From Planobispora longispora (GTDB lineage: Bacteria > Actinomycetota > Actinomycetes > Streptosporangiales > Streptosporangiaceae), in contig NZ_BOOH01000004.1 in the NCBI RefSeq assembly GCF_016863135.1, forward strand, positions 1 to 64,000: a DNA stretch of 64,000 nucleotides. The letters run 5' to 3'. The translations under genes were made by a program, and so were the position numbers. The notes beneath the pieces are model-generated. The model saw only the letters and a list, made by a program, of their open reading frames with translations. It was not told where the DNA came from and made no database searches. Each line of letters opens with the position of its first letter. The first letter of the stretch is position 1. This document shows positions 37,019 to 46,260 of the stretch, piece after piece.

Positions 37019-38910
37019 ACGGCCGCGCGTCCCGCCTGGCCGCAGCGGCCAGGGCCGTCTCGCTGGGGTGGCGCGCCGCCCCTCGTCTCCTGGCGGCTTA
37101 CACGGCCTTCACCGTGGTCTCGGCCGGGCTTCCGGTGCTGGTCGCCTGGCTGACCAAGGTCGTACTGGACGGCCTGGTCCGGGGGGCGGCGGAGGACGTC
37201 CTCCTCGGGCTGGCCGCCGCGCTGGCCTGCGCCGGACTCCTGTTCTCCATAGCCCAGCACGCGGCGGAGTTCCTGCGCGCCGAGGCGCACCGGCGCATCG
37301 GGCTGGCCAGCAAGAACCTCCTCTTCCGCGCGGTGGAGCGATTCGTCGGTCTCGCCCCGTTCGAGCGGCCCGAGTTCCACGACAGGCTCCGGCTCGCCGA
37401 GGAGGCCGGCGCGACCTCACCCGGGAACGTCGTCAACGGGCTGCTCCAGGGGGCGCGGGGAGTCCTGGTGCTCGCCGGTTTCGCCGGCTCCCTGGTCTTC
37501 ATCAACCCGCTGCTGGCGCTGATCGTCGCCGTTTCGGCCCTTCCGGCGCTGGTCGCCGAGAACTCGCTGGCCCGCGAGAAGGTCGGGATGATGGCCAGGA
37601 TCAGCCCGATGATGCGGCGCGAGATGTTCTTCAGCCAGCTGCTGACCGACAGCCAGTCGGCCAAGGAGGCCAGGCTCTTCGGCTTCTCCGCCTTCCTTCG
37701 CGGGCGCATATCGGCCGAGCGGACGGCCGCCAACGAAGCCGAGCACCGGCTGGACCGCAAGCAGTTCACCACGCAGAGCGGGCTGTCGTTCGTCTCGGCG
37801 GGAGTCGCCGGGCTGGGCCTCGTCTGGGCCGTGCTCGCCGCCCGGAGCGGCGCCCTGTCGCTCGGCGACGTGTCGATGCTGGTGGCGTCCCTGGCCGGGA
37901 CCCAGACCGCCCTGTCGCAGCTCGTCCAGCACTACGCCGCCACGCGGCAGGCGCTGCTGCTGTTCACCCACTACCTGGAGATCGTCGAGGCCGAGGCCGA
38001 CCTGCCGGTCCCGGCGCCCGCCCGGCAGGCCCCCCCTCTGCGAAGCGGCATCGAACTGCGCGACGTGTGGTTCCGCTACTCCGACGAGCATGACTGGATC
38101 CTGCGCGGAGTGGACCTCTTCATCCCCCGCGGCTCGGCCCTGGCGCTGGTCGGCCGCAACGGCGCGGGCAAGAGCACGCTGGTCAAGCTCCTGTGCCGGT
38201 TCTACGACCCCACCCGCGGGGCGATCCTGTGGGACGGCGTCGACCTGCGCACCATGGACCCGCACTCCCTGCGGGCCCGCATCTCCGCCGTCTTCCAGGA
38301 CTTCATGCAGTACGACATGACCGCCGCCGAGAACATCGGCCTGGGGGACGTCGACGCGCTCGGCGACCGGGAGGCGCTGACCCGGGCGGCGGGCATCGCG
38401 GGGATCCACCGGACCCTCGCGGCCCTTCCGGGCGGGTACGACACCATGCTGAGCCGGTCGTTCGCCGCCGAGCCGGCATCGCCCCCGCCCGCCGGGGAGA
38501 CCGGCGGCGATCAGACCGGCGAGCCCTTCTCCCCGGCCTCCGGCTTCACCCTCTCCACCGGGCAGTGGCAGCGCCTGGCCGTCGCCCGCGCGTTCCTCCG
38601 CGGGCGACGCGATCTGATGATCCTCGACGAACCCAGTTCGGGCCTGGACGCCGCCGCCGAGTACCGGCTCCACTCTGTCCTGAGGCGCCACCGGTCGGGC
38701 CGGACCAGTGTGCTGATCTCGCACCGCATGAACACGCTGCGGGACGCCGACCTCATCGTGGTCCTGGTGGACGGGCGCGTCACCGAGCGGGGAAGCCACA
38801 CCGACCTCATGGCGTCGGCGGGCGAGTACGCCCGGCTCTTCTCCCTGCAGGCCGAGGGATACACCGAGCCGGCCGCCAGTCTCGGCATGAGCGACACCGG
38901 GTCGCGTTGA
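37015..38910 (+). CDS. ABC exporter (fused TM and ATPase)
   Basis: The 631-residue half-transporter has six membrane helices (about 20-330) and a nucleotide-binding domain with Walker A GRNGAGKSTL (about 380-389), signature LSTGQ (about 513, in place of LSGGQ) and Walker B LMILDEPSSGLD (about 533). A Pro/Gly/Glu-rich insertion (about 483-508) sits just before the signature. It lacks the N-terminal C39 peptidase domain that processes double-glycine leaders, which fits a separate protease in the operon. The likely cargo is the six-Cys peptide. Confidence 0.92.
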   Translation: MNGRASRLAAAARAVSLGWRAAPRLLAAYTAFTVVSAGLPVLVAWLTKVVLDGLVRGAAEDVLLGLAAALACAGLLFSIAQHAAEFLRAEAHRRIGLASKNLLFRAVERFVGLAPFERPEFHDRLRLAEEAGATSPGNVVNGLLQGARGVLVLAGFAGSLVFINPLLALIVAVSALPALVAENSLAREKVGMMARISPMMRREMFFSQLLTDSQSAKEARLFGFSAFLRGRISAERTAANEAEHRLDRKQFTTQSGLSFVSAGVAGLGLVWAVLAARSGALSLGDVSMLVASLAGTQTALSQLVQHYAATRQALLLFTHYLEIVEAEADLPVPAPARQAPPLRSGIELRDVWFRYSDEHDWILRGVDLFIPRGSALALVGRNGAGKSTLVKLLCRFYDPTRGAILWDGVDLRTMDPHSLRARISAVFQDFMQYDMTAAENIGLGDVDALGDREALTRAAGIAGIHRTLAALPGGYDTMLSRSFAAEPASPPPAGETGGDQTGEPFSPASGFTLSTGQWQRLAVARAFLRGRRDLMILDEPSSGLDAAAEYRLHSVLRRHRSGRTSVLISHRMNTLRDADLIVVLVDGRVTERGSHTDLMASAGEYARLFSLQAEGYTEPAASLGMSDTGSR

Positions 38911-38920
38911 GGAGATGATC

Positions 38921-39463
38921 ATGCACTACCTGGAGCTGTCGTGCCGGGCGCTTCTGGCCCTCGTCTTCACCGTGTCGGCGGCGGGCAAGGCCAGGAACAC
39001 GGCCTCGTGGCGGTCCTTCACCCGATCCCTGACCGACCTCGGGATCGCCGCCCGGTGGGCGCCTCCCGCGGCCGTGACCGTCACCGCCGCCGAGGCTCTG
39101 ACCGCGGCGTCACTGGTCTGGGCACCCTCCGCGCGGATCGGCTACATGCTCGCGGCGGGCATGTTGCTGATCTTCACCACGGTGATCTGGCGCACCGTCC
39201 GGCGTGAGGCGACCGTACGGTGCGCCTGCTTCGGACCGTCCGGGGCGCCGATGAGCCGCCGCCACCTGTTCCGCAACGGCCTGCTCCTGGCCGTCACCGC
39301 AGGCGGCTGGGCGCTCGCCCGTCCCGGCGGGGCCCATGAGGCCGCCGGCGTGGCCATCGCCCTGGGCGCCGCGTTCACCGCCGGGATGCTCGTCGTCCGT
39401 TTCGACGACCTGGCGGCCCTCGTCGCCGGACCCCCGCGAACGCGCCGGGAGAGCGCGCGGTGA
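38921..39463 (+). CDS. MauE/DoxX-type redox membrane protein
   Basis: The 180-residue protein has four to five membrane helices and a conserved-looking Cys pair C101-A-C103-F, matching MauE/DoxX-like proteins that accompany MauD thioredoxins and pass electrons or maintain disulfides across the membrane. The start at ATG 38921 is supported by GAGGAG 6 nt upstream; ATG 38915 abuts the ribosome site. It is placed between the ABC exporter (10-bp gap) and the S26 peptidase gene (7-bp gap), in one operon. Confidence 0.88.
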   Translation: MHYLELSCRALLALVFTVSAAGKARNTASWRSFTRSLTDLGIAARWAPPAAVTVTAAEALTAASLVWAPSARIGYMLAAGMLLIFTTVIWRTVRREATVRCACFGPSGAPMSRRHLFRNGLLLAVTAGGWALARPGGAHEAAGVAIALGAAFTAGMLVVRFDDLAALVAGPPRTRRESAR

Positions 39464-39470
39464 ACCGGAC

Positions 39471-40013
39471 ATGCTCGGTGTGATCCTCGCCGGCGCGCTG
39501 TCGGCGGCCGGTCTCCTGTTCGTGTGCGCGCTCGTCCCGGTGCTGACCGGCCGGGTGTTCACGGTGAACGTGAACGGCCGGAGCATGGAGCCGACGCTCC
39601 GGCCGGGCCAGAGAGTGCTCATCCGGCGCCGTCCGGGCCGAGGGCTCCGGCCGGGAGCCCTGGTGCTGCTGCGGGGCCCCGGCACCGCCGCAGGCCCCGC
39701 CCCGGGAAACGCGCCTCACGGCGCGCCGGACCTGCCGGGTACGGCGCCGCTCCTCATCAAGAGGGTGATCGCCGTACCCGGTGATCCGGTGCCCGCGGAG
39801 TTCGAACGCAGCACGGGGACGCCCGCGGGGTCACCCGTGCCGGAAGGAAAGATCATCATCCGGGGCGACAATCCCCGCTACAGCGTGGATTCCCTCATGA
39901 CCGGGTTCTACGGAATCGACATGGTCGTCGGCACGGCCCTGCGCCCCGCGGCCGTGTTCCGCGGCCTCTTCCGGCCGGTCATCCGCCGGGACCCGTCCGG
40001 CGCCGGCCGATGA
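39471..40013 (+). CDS. S26 signal peptidase
   Basis: The 180-residue type I signal peptidase has one membrane anchor (about 5-26), catalytic Ser38 in NGRSMEPTL and catalytic Lys97 in LLIKRVIAVPGD, plus GDNPRYSVDS near 140. It is a Ser-Lys dyad enzyme with a single TM, as in chromosomal SipW/LepB-like enzymes. Being the last gene of the peptide operon, it is inferred to cut the precursor after A-K-A once the exporter has delivered it. No Sec signal is evident in that precursor, which makes the pairing unusual. Confidence 0.92.
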   Translation: MLGVILAGALSAAGLLFVCALVPVLTGRVFTVNVNGRSMEPTLRPGQRVLIRRRPGRGLRPGALVLLRGPGTAAGPAPGNAPHGAPDLPGTAPLLIKRVIAVPGDPVPAEFERSTGTPAGSPVPEGKIIIRGDNPRYSVDSLMTGFYGIDMVVGTALRPAAVFRGLFRPVIRRDPSGAGR

Positions 40014-40118
40014 AGCGGACCGCTCGGCGCCGGCGGCGGTGATCCGTCGCCGGGCCGGTGCGTCCGTGGCGCGGGCGGGAGAGCCGGCGGGGCCGGTTCC
40101 TCTCCCACCCGGCCCGGA

Positions 40119-40832
40119 TCAGTGCTCCAGGCCCGCGCCCAGGTAGGCGGCCTGGACCGCGGGGTCGTTCAGCAGCTCCGACGCCGGGGCGCTCTTGACG
40201 ATCCTGCCGGTTTCCAGGATGTAGGCCCGGTGCGCGATCTGCAGCGCCTGCGAGGCGTTCTGCTCGATCAGCAGCACCGTCGTGCCGCGCCGGTTGATCT
40301 CCTTGACGATCTCGAAGATCTGCGCCACCAGCATCGGCGCCAGGCCCATCGAGGGCTCGTCCAGCAGCAGCACCTTCGGCTTGGTCATCAGCGCCCGGCC
40401 GATCGCGACCATCTGCTGCTCACCGCCCGACATGGTGCCGCCCAGCTGCGTGCGGCGCTCGGCCAGCCGGGGGAACAGCTCGTAGACCTCCGCGAGGTCC
40501 TTGTCCAGCTCCCCCTTGCGGGCGTACGCGCCCATCAGCAGGTTCTCGTGCACCGTCATGCCGGGGAACACGCCGCGGCCCTCGGGGGCCTGGCCGATCC
40601 CGGCGATCACCCGCTTGTGCCCGGGCACCTTGGAGATGTCCCGGCCGTCGAAGGAGATGCTGCCCGACGACAGGCTGCGGATCCCCGAGATCGTGCGCAG
40701 CGTCGTCGTCTTGCCCGCGCCGTTCGCGCCGATCAGCGTGACGATCTCACCCTGGTCGACCTCCAGCGACACCCCGTGGAGCGCCTGGATCTTTCCGTAG
40801 TGGACGTTGATGTCCTTGACCTCAAGAAGCAT
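40119..40832 (-). CDS. livF: Branched-chain amino-acid ABC transporter ATPase LivF
   Basis: The 237-residue ATPase of a branched-chain amino-acid importer has Walker A GANGAGKTTTLRT (about 32-44), signature MSGGEQQMVAIGRAL and Walker B LLLDEPSMGLAP. It is the last gene of the liv operon, overlapping livG by 11 bp. It converges with the peptide operon, 105 bp away. Confidence 0.96.
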   Translation of the reverse strand: MLLEVKDINVHYGKIQALHGVSLEVDQGEIVTLIGANGAGKTTTLRTISGIRSLSSGSISFDGRDISKVPGHKRVIAGIGQAPEGRGVFPGMTVHENLLMGAYARKGELDKDLAEVYELFPRLAERRTQLGGTMSGGEQQMVAIGRALMTKPKVLLLDEPSMGLAPMLVAQIFEIVKEINRRGTTVLLIEQNASQALQIAHRAYILETGRIVKSAPASELLNDPAVQAAYLGAGLEH

Positions 40833-41604
40833 CTGCGGGAGCCCCCAAGTACGCCTCGATGACCCTCGGGTCGCGCTGCACGTCGGCAGGGAGACCTTCG
40901 GCGATCTTCTGTCCGAAGTCGACCACCGCGACGCGGTCGCTGATGCCCATGACCAGGCTCATGTCGTGCTCGATGAGCAGGACCGTGCGGCCGGCGTCCC
41001 GGATCTTCCGGATCAGGCCCTGCAGCGCGACCTTCTCCGCCGGGTTCATGCCCGCCGCCGGCTCGTCCAGCAGCAGCAGCTTCGGATTGGTCGCCAGCGC
41101 CCGCGCGATCTCCAGGCGGCGCTGGTCACCGTACGGCAGGTTCTTGGCGAACTCGTGCGAACGCCCCGACACTCCGACGAAGTCGAGCAGCTCCTCGGCC
41201 AGCGCGCGGCCCTCCCGCTCCTCCCGGCGGTGCACCGGCAGGCCCAGACCCGCGCTGAGCGCCCCCGCCCGGTGGTGCGCGTCCGCGCCCACCAGGACGT
41301 TCTCCATCGCCGACATGTTCTGGAACAAGCGGATGTTCTGGAACGTCCGGGCGATGCCCCGCTTGGTGATCCGGAACCGCTTCATGCCGTCGATCCGGCT
41401 GCCGTCGAACAGCACCCGGCCCTTCGTCGGCCGGTAGACACCGGTGATCACGTTGAACACCGTCGTCTTGCCCGCGCCGTTCGGGCCGATCAGCGCGAAG
41501 ATCTCACCCTCACGCACGTTCAGCTCCATCTCACGCAGGGCGGTCACACCGCCGAACTGCATGACGACGTTGTCGAGCTTGAGGAGATCCTTGGCCTCGC
41601 TCAC
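40822..41604 (-). CDS. livG: Branched-chain amino-acid ABC transporter ATPase LivG
   Basis: The 260-residue ATPase has Walker [17 protein letters not shown] (about 36-51), signature [15 protein letters not shown] (a Liv-type variant of LSGGQ) and [16 protein letters not shown] 41604 overlaps the livM stop as GTGA; the frame is open upstream without coding character. It pairs with LivF to power import. Confidence 0.96.
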   Translation of the reverse strand: MSEAKDLLKLDNVVMQFGGVTALREMELNVREGEIFALIGPNGAGKTTVFNVITGVYRPTKGRVLFDGSRIDGMKRFRITKRGIARTFQNIRLFQNMSAMENVLVGADAHHRAGALSAGLGLPVHRREEREGRALAEELLDFVGVSGRSHEFAKNLPYGDQRRLEIARALATNPKLLLLDEPAAGMNPAEKVALQGLIRKIRDAGRTVLLIEHDMSLVMGISDRVAVVDFGQKIAEGLPADVQRDPRVIEAYLGAPADAS

Positions 41605-42722
41605 TTCGCCACCTCCGCGGCCTCGACGCTGTCCGGGCCGCCGACCTCGGCGCCCAGGCTGCCCATGCCGCCCGTTCCCGCTTTCAGCTCGGCCTTGCGC
41701 TGCCTCGACGGGATCAGGCCCTCCGGCCGGAGCGCCATCATGAGCACCAGCACCGCGCCGAAGACCAGGATCCGGTACTCCGCGAAGCCGCGGAACCGCT
41801 CCGGCAGCCACGCCACCAGGAACGCGCCCAGCATCACGCCGGGGATGTTCCCCGAACCGCCGAGCACCACGGCCGCCAGGATCGTCGCCGACAGCATGAA
41901 CGGGAAGTCCTGCGGCACGATCGAGATGACCTTGCCCGCCCAGAAGACGCCCGTCGCGCCGCCGATCGCCGCGCCGGTCGCGAACGCCAGCAGCTTGAAC
42001 TTGTACGTCGGGACGCCCATCACCTCGGCGGCGTCCTCGTCCTCCCGGATCGCCGCCCAGGCGCGGCCCACCCGGCTGTGGTCCCAGCGGACCGTCAGGA
42101 TGATCACGATCGCGCAGAGCAGCACCAGCAGGTAGTAGTACGGCCGGGAGTCCAGCAGGCCGTACTTGAAGATCTCGTGGCCGAAGAAGACCACACCCTC
42201 GACGCTCGGCGGGTGCGGGATGCCGGCGATGCCGTTGGTGCCGCCGATCGCCTCGGTGTTCACCGCCGTGATACGGACGATCTCACCGAAGCCCAGCGTG
42301 ACGATCGCCAGGTAGTCACCGCGCAGCCGCAGCGTCGGCGCGCCCAGGATGATGCCCGACACCGCGGCCATCAGCACCGCGATCGGCAGGATGGCCCAGA
42401 AGTTCCACTCGGTCTGGGTGCCGATGTACGCGATGTGGTAGGCGCCGATCGCGAAGAACGCCACGAACCCCAGGTCCAGCAGGCCGGCCTTGCCCACCAC
42501 GATGTTGAGACCGAGCGCGAGCAGGATGTACACGCCGATCGGGAAGAACAGGACGTCCCCCCACGACACGTGCGGCGACATGAAGGACGAGATCGGCAGG
42601 GACGGAAGCGCCAGCGCGAGCACGAACAGCGCGGCGTAGACGATCCAGCGCTGCCAGCCGGGCAACCCGGCCCAGGTGTCGTGGATCGTGTCGAAGACGC
42701 CGGAGACTCGGTTCTTTATCAT
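41601..42722 (-). CDS. livM: Branched-chain amino-acid ABC transporter permease LivM
   Basis: The 373-residue permease has about nine or ten membrane helices; [19 protein letters not shown] (about 154-172) and [18 protein letters not shown] (about 227-244) are LivM hallmarks. The start overlaps the livH stop by 4 bp. Its C-terminal tail ([19 protein letters not shown]) is poorly conserved. Confidence 0.95.
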   Translation of the reverse strand: MIKNRVSGVFDTIHDTWAGLPGWQRWIVYAALFVLALALPSLPISSFMSPHVSWGDVLFFPIGVYILLALGLNIVVGKAGLLDLGFVAFFAIGAYHIAYIGTQTEWNFWAILPIAVLMAAVSGIILGAPTLRLRGDYLAIVTLGFGEIVRITAVNTEAIGGTNGIAGIPHPPSVEGVVFFGHEIFKYGLLDSRPYYYLLVLLCAIVIILTVRWDHSRVGRAWAAIREDEDAAEVMGVPTYKFKLLAFATGAAIGGATGVFWAGKVISIVPQDFPFMLSATILAAVVLGGSGNIPGVMLGAFLVAWLPERFRGFAEYRILVFGAVLVLMMALRPEGLIPSRQRKAELKAGTGGMGSLGAEVGGPDSVEAAEVAK

Positions 42723-43696
42723 GCGCGGGCCACCTGAAGGGATTCACCGAGAATACCGGTGGGGCGGAACATGAGCACCAGGACCAGGATGATGAACGCC
42801 ACCACGTCCAGCCAGGCGCTGCCGAAGAAAGAGGCGCCGTAGTTCTCGACGAGTCCCAGCACGAACCCGCCCACCAGCGCGCCCCGCACGTTGCCGATGC
42901 CGCCGAGCACCGCCGCCGTGAACGCCTTGATGCCCAGCAGGAAGCCGATGTTGAACCGGGTGTTCTCGTACTTCAGCAGCCAGAGCGTCCCGGCCACACC
43001 GGCCATCGCACCGCCGATGAGGAACGTCGTCCGGACCACCCGGTCGATGTTCACACCCATCAGCACCGCCGTCTGCGGATCCTGGGCCGTCGCGCGGATA
43101 CCGCGACCGATCTTGGTGCGGTTCACCAGCAGGTCGAGGAGGATCATCATCATCACCGCGGCGCCCAGAACCAGAACCTGGTCGTTGGTCACCGTCAGGT
43201 TCCCGATGGTGAACAGCTCCTCGCGCTGCATGAAGCGCTTGACGCCGATGATGTTCCGGCCCTGTCCCGGCCGGTCGAACAGCCAGGGGATGACCACCAG
43301 GGCGAAGAACTCCGCCAGGAACAGGGAGGCGCCGATCGCCGAGATCAGTGCCGCCAGCCGGGAGGATCCGCGCTTGCGCAGCGGACGGTAGGCGATCTGC
43401 TCCAGCAGCACCGCGGTGCCGCCCGAGGCGAGCATGCCCACCACCGCCATGAGCATGAGCAGCCCTATCAGGGCCACTCCGCTCACCGGGGAGCTGATCC
43501 CCAGAGTCGTCAGCACCACCAGCGAACCCATGGTGCCGATCATGAAGATCTCGGAGTGCGCGAAGTTGATCAGCCGCAGCACGCCGTAGACCATTGTGTA
43601 GCCGAGGGCGACCAGAGCGTAGATGGAGCCCTTGATGAGGCCGTCCATCGTTTGCGGCCAGAACTGGCTGACGAGGTTGTTGAAGTTATCCAGCAC
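42719..43696 (-). CDS. livH: Branched-chain amino-acid ABC transporter permease LivH
   Basis: The 325-residue permease has the LivH motif DGLIKGSIYALVALGYTMVYGVLRLINFAH region (residues about 18-48) and RATAQDPQTAVLMGVN (about 207-222). It lies downstream of a hairpin separating it from livK, so lower expression than the binding protein is likely. Confidence 0.95.
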   Translation of the reverse strand: MLDNFNNLVSQFWPQTMDGLIKGSIYALVALGYTMVYGVLRLINFAHSEIFMIGTMGSLVVLTTLGISSPVSGVALIGLLMLMAVVGMLASGGTAVLLEQIAYRPLRKRGSSRLAALISAIGASLFLAEFFALVVIPWLFDRPGQGRNIIGVKRFMQREELFTIGNLTVTNDQVLVLGAAVMMMILLDLLVNRTKIGRGIRATAQDPQTAVLMGVNIDRVVRTTFLIGGAMAGVAGTLWLLKYENTRFNIGFLLGIKAFTAAVLGGIGNVRGALVGGFVLGLVENYGASFFGSAWLDVVAFIILVLVLMFRPTGILGESLQVARA

Positions 43697-43739
43697 GTTC
43701 GTCGCTTTCAGGGATGAGGACCGACCCCGCGTGCGCGAG

Positions 43740-43767
43740 GAGCGAGGGCGCCGTGGCGCCCTCGCTC
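43740..43767 (-). terminator. Hairpin between livK and livH
   Basis: GAGCGAGGGCGCC and GGCGCCCTCGCTC flank GT, an almost perfect 28-bp palindrome just after livK. It probably terminates or stabilises most livK transcripts, with read-through into livHMGF. Confidence 0.7.
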
Positions 43768-43797
43768 CCGCGCTACACGAAGACCGTCAGGTCCGAA

Positions 43798-44997
43798 CTA
43801 GCCGATGGTCGCTTCCGTGGAGTTGCCGACGGAGACGATCTCGCCGCCCTTCACCTGGTAGATGTAGACGTTCTTGTCCTCGACCTCACCCTTGTCGGTG
43901 AACTTGACCTGCTTGCCCAGACCCTGGAAGTCAACGGTCTTCAGGAAGTCGTTGATCTTCACCGGGTCGGTGTTGCCGGCCTCGATCGCCTTGATGAACG
44001 CGCTGGCGGCGTCGTAGCCCTCGGTGGCGTAGATCTCGGGAAGCTGACCCGAGAACTTCGACTTGAAGGTGTCGGTGAACTTCTTGGAGTTCTCGTCCTG
44101 CGCGGCCCACGCGTAAGCGATCTTGCAGGGGCAGGACAGCAGCGCGCCCTCGGCCTGCTCGGCGCCCGCGCCCTCGATCAGCTGGGTGTGCAGCGAGCCG
44201 TCGCCGGACATGAAGCCGGCCTTGATGCCCTTGTCACGCAGCTGCTTGAGCAGCGGACCCGCCTGGGCGTAGTAACCGCCGAAGAACACGAAGTCCGGGT
44301 TGAACGCCGCGACCTTGTTCACGGTCGAGGAGAAGTCCGTCGCCGTGGCCTCGAAGGAGTCGGTCTGAACCTCGGCGCTGGAGCCCAGGGCCTTCTGCAC
44401 CGCCTGGCCCAGGCCCTGGCCGTAGGCGGACTTGTCGTCGATGACGAACGCCTTCTTCGGCTTCACCGCGCGGGCGACGAACTCGGCGGCCGCCGGGCCC
44501 TGGACGTCGTCGTTGGCCACGACACGGTGCCAGAACTGCATCCCGGCGTCGGCCAGCGCCGTACGCGTCGCGGACGGCGACACGCTCGGGATCTTCGCCT
44601 CCTCCAGGATGGGCTGCACCTGCTGCGACTCACCGGAGAAGGCCGGGCCGATGATGCCCACGACCTTGTGCTCAGTGATAGCCGTCTTCGCCAGGTTGGC
44701 CGCCGTGCTCGGGTCCGCCTTGGAGTCCAGCGGAACCAGCTCGATCTTCACCTTCGGGTTCTTCGCGTTGTACTCGTCGATCGCGAGCTGCGCGCCGTTC
44801 CGCGGCGGAATCACGATCGCCGCGTTGTCACCGGTCAAGTCGCCGATGAAACCAATCTTCACGCTCGTCGGAGCCGCACCCGTGTCGCCGCCCCCCGGAG
44901 TGGTCCCCGTCTCGCCCCCGCCACAGGCGGCAAGGGCAAGCGAGAGCGCCACGCCGGCAGCAAGGACTCCACCGAGGCGAGCAGTCTTAGGCCGCAA
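43798..44997 (-). CDS. livK: Branched-chain amino-acid binding lipoprotein LivK
   Basis: The 399-residue periplasmic-binding-type lipoprotein has a signal with lipobox LAAC (Cys about 25), a Gly/Thr linker and the ANF-receptor/Peripla_BP_6 fold (VKIGFIGDLTGDNAAIVIPP near residue 48). TTG 44997 has AGGAAGG 5 nt upstream; no ATG fits. It captures branched-chain amino acids or related ligands for LivHMGF. Confidence 0.95.
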   Translation of the reverse strand: MRPKTARLGGVLAAGVALSLALAACGGGETGTTPGGGDTGAAPTSVKIGFIGDLTGDNAAIVIPPRNGAQLAIDEYNAKNPKVKIELVPLDSKADPSTAANLAKTAITEHKVVGIIGPAFSGESQQVQPILEEAKIPSVSPSATRTALADAGMQFWHRVVANDDVQGPAAAEFVARAVKPKKAFVIDDKSAYGQGLGQAVQKALGSSAEVQTDSFEATATDFSSTVNKVAAFNPDFVFFGGYYAQAGPLLKQLRDKGIKAGFMSGDGSLHTQLIEGAGAEQAEGALLSCPCKIAYAWAAQDENSKKFTDTFKSKFSGQLPEIYATEGYDAASAFIKAIEAGNTDPVKINDFLKTVDFQGLGKQVKFTDKGEVEDKNVYIYQVKGGEIVSVGNSTEATIG

Positions 44998-45336
44998 GGT
45001 TGCCTTCCTTTCACCCGGTCCATGGTCAGGACCAGGTTCACAGATGCCCTCCCCTGGCGGAGTGGCCAGGGGGTGTGTCGGTTAGTACAGCCAGCGGATG
45101 TCACAGGTCGATACAGGAGAGCCCTACGTTACCGCTTCGTTATTACACCGATTCTTTTCGGCTACTAGCCACAAAAGCCATGGTCACCGCCAACCTGCGA
45201 TCTCTCCAAGCCGACACACCGGACATGAAGAAGCCCGCGCACGCCCTCCATCCAAAGCATGCGCGGGCTCACCCGCAAGACCCTCCTGCGTCCCAGCCGC
45301 CACACGGGCCCCTGACAGTCTCCGGTCAGAGTCCGG
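44998..45336. other. livK leader and pdtaR terminator region
   Basis: This 339-bp gap contains the livK ribosome site, a leader hairpin CCCCTGGC/GCCAGGGG (45051-45072) that could regulate or stabilise livK mRNA, and the pdtaR terminator (45232-45269). A livK promoter should lie around 45080-45200, but I see no strong -35/-10 pair. Confidence 0.6.
45232..45269 (-). terminator. Terminator of pdtaR
   Basis: 10-bp inverted repeat AGCCCGCGCA/TGCGCGGGCT with an 18-nt loop; the minus strand continues TCTTC. Confidence 0.65.
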
Positions 45337-45927
45337 TCAGCCCTCCGAGGCCCCCGGCGCCTCCCCCACCACGATCTGCGCCACCTGGCGCATGCTCAGC
45401 CGGCGGTCCATCGACGCCTTCTGGATCCACCGGAACGCCTGCGGCTCGCTCCACCCGTGCTCGGCCATCAGCAGGCCCTTCGCCCGCTCCACCAGCTTGC
45501 GCGTCTCCAGCCGCTCCGAAAGCGTCCCCACCTCGCGCTCCAGCGCCGCGATCTCCTCGTGACGGCTCACCGCCATCTCGATCGCCGGCACCAGATCCGA
45601 CTTCGTGAACGGCTTCACCAGGTAGGCCATGGCCCCCGCGTCCCGGGCCCGCTCCACCAGGTCCCGCTGCGAGAACGCGGTCAAAATCAGACACGGCGCG
45701 ATCCGGCGCGACACGATCTGCTCGGCGGCGGAGATCCCGTCCAGCACCGGCATCTTCACATCCAGGATCACCAGATCCGGCTTGAGCTCCAGCGCCAGCT
45801 TGACCGCCGCCTCCCCGTCCCCGGCCTCGCCGACGACGGCGTACCCGTCCTCTTCCAGCATCTCCTTCAGGTCGAGGCGGATCAACGCCTCGTCTTCCGC
45901 GATCACCACTCGCCGCTGCGTACTCAC
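45337..45927 (-). CDS. pdtaR: ANTAR-domain response regulator PdtaR
   Basis: The 196-residue regulator has a receiver domain (VVIAEDEALIRLDLKEML at 7-24, with phospho-Asp in LVILDVKMP near 61) and a C-terminal ANTAR RNA-binding domain (RKLVERAKGLLMAEHGWSE, about 140-158). PdtaR antiterminates transcripts in response to its kinase PdtaS, which is not in this window. GTG 45927 follows TACCCT by 7 nt (leaderless); the longer frame to 46080 runs into the region next to the tRNA and is not supported. Confidence 0.95.
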   Translation of the reverse strand: MSTQRRVVIAEDEALIRLDLKEMLEEDGYAVVGEAGDGEAAVKLALELKPDLVILDVKMPVLDGISAAEQIVSRRIAPCLILTAFSQRDLVERARDAGAMAYLVKPFTKSDLVPAIEMAVSRHEEIAALEREVGTLSERLETRKLVERAKGLLMAEHGWSEPQAFRWIQKASMDRRLSMRQVAQIVVGEAPGASEG

Positions 45928-45934
45928 GAGCAAG

Positions 45935-45940
45935 AGGGTA
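45935..45940 (-). promoter_or_regulatory. -10 element of pdtaR, leaderless
   Basis: TACCCT on the minus strand, 7 nt before GTG, without a Shine-Dalgarno. Confidence 0.5.
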
Positions 45941-46037
45941 CAGACGTCGGCTAGATTAGGACCACGCCGGTCTCCGCGACTGATCCACTTCCGGGTAAAC
46001 TCGGAGTAGGCACCCAATCCGGACAAATCCGGAATAT

Positions 46038-46113
46038 GCCCCGATATCCCAACGGCAGAGGAAATGGTCTCAAACACCATCTAGTGTGGGTTCGAATCCC
46101 ACTCGGGGCACCA
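46038..46113 (+). tRNA. tRNA with CAA (Leu) anticodon, type I fold, CCA encoded
   Basis: The acceptor stem GCCCCGA/TCGGGGC, a weak D stem (TCC/GGA), the anticodon stem ATGGT/ACCAT with loop CTCAAAC (anticodon CAA, codon UUG), a 5-nt variable loop (CTAGT), T arm GTGGG-TTCGAAT-CCCAC, discriminator A and encoded CCA are all present, 76 nt in all. Bacterial tRNA-Leu normally has a long type II variable arm; this one is type I, so its charging identity is uncertain. It lies upstream of and divergent from pdtaR. Confidence 0.85.
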
Positions 46114-46260
46114 CTCCACCTCACGATCATCGAGTCGGGAGGTTCCGCCACACCCGCTCGGGACGCCCTTCGCACCTGCGGCGTCACCGCGCGCAAGGGG
46201 CCCCGCCCCCTCTTCGAGAACGAGCCCGGGCACATGTTCCGCATGGCCGGGATACGCACG

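Noticed and set aside
36165-40013. Lanthipeptide, lasso peptide or sactipeptide cluster
   Set aside because: No LanB/C/M, asparagine-synthetase-like, transglutaminase-like, YcaO or radical-SAM gene adjoins, so only disulfides are supported.
45928-46080. An N-terminal extension of PdtaR
   Set aside because: The extension runs through the -10 and into the region next to the tRNA; receiver domains start at the GTG used.
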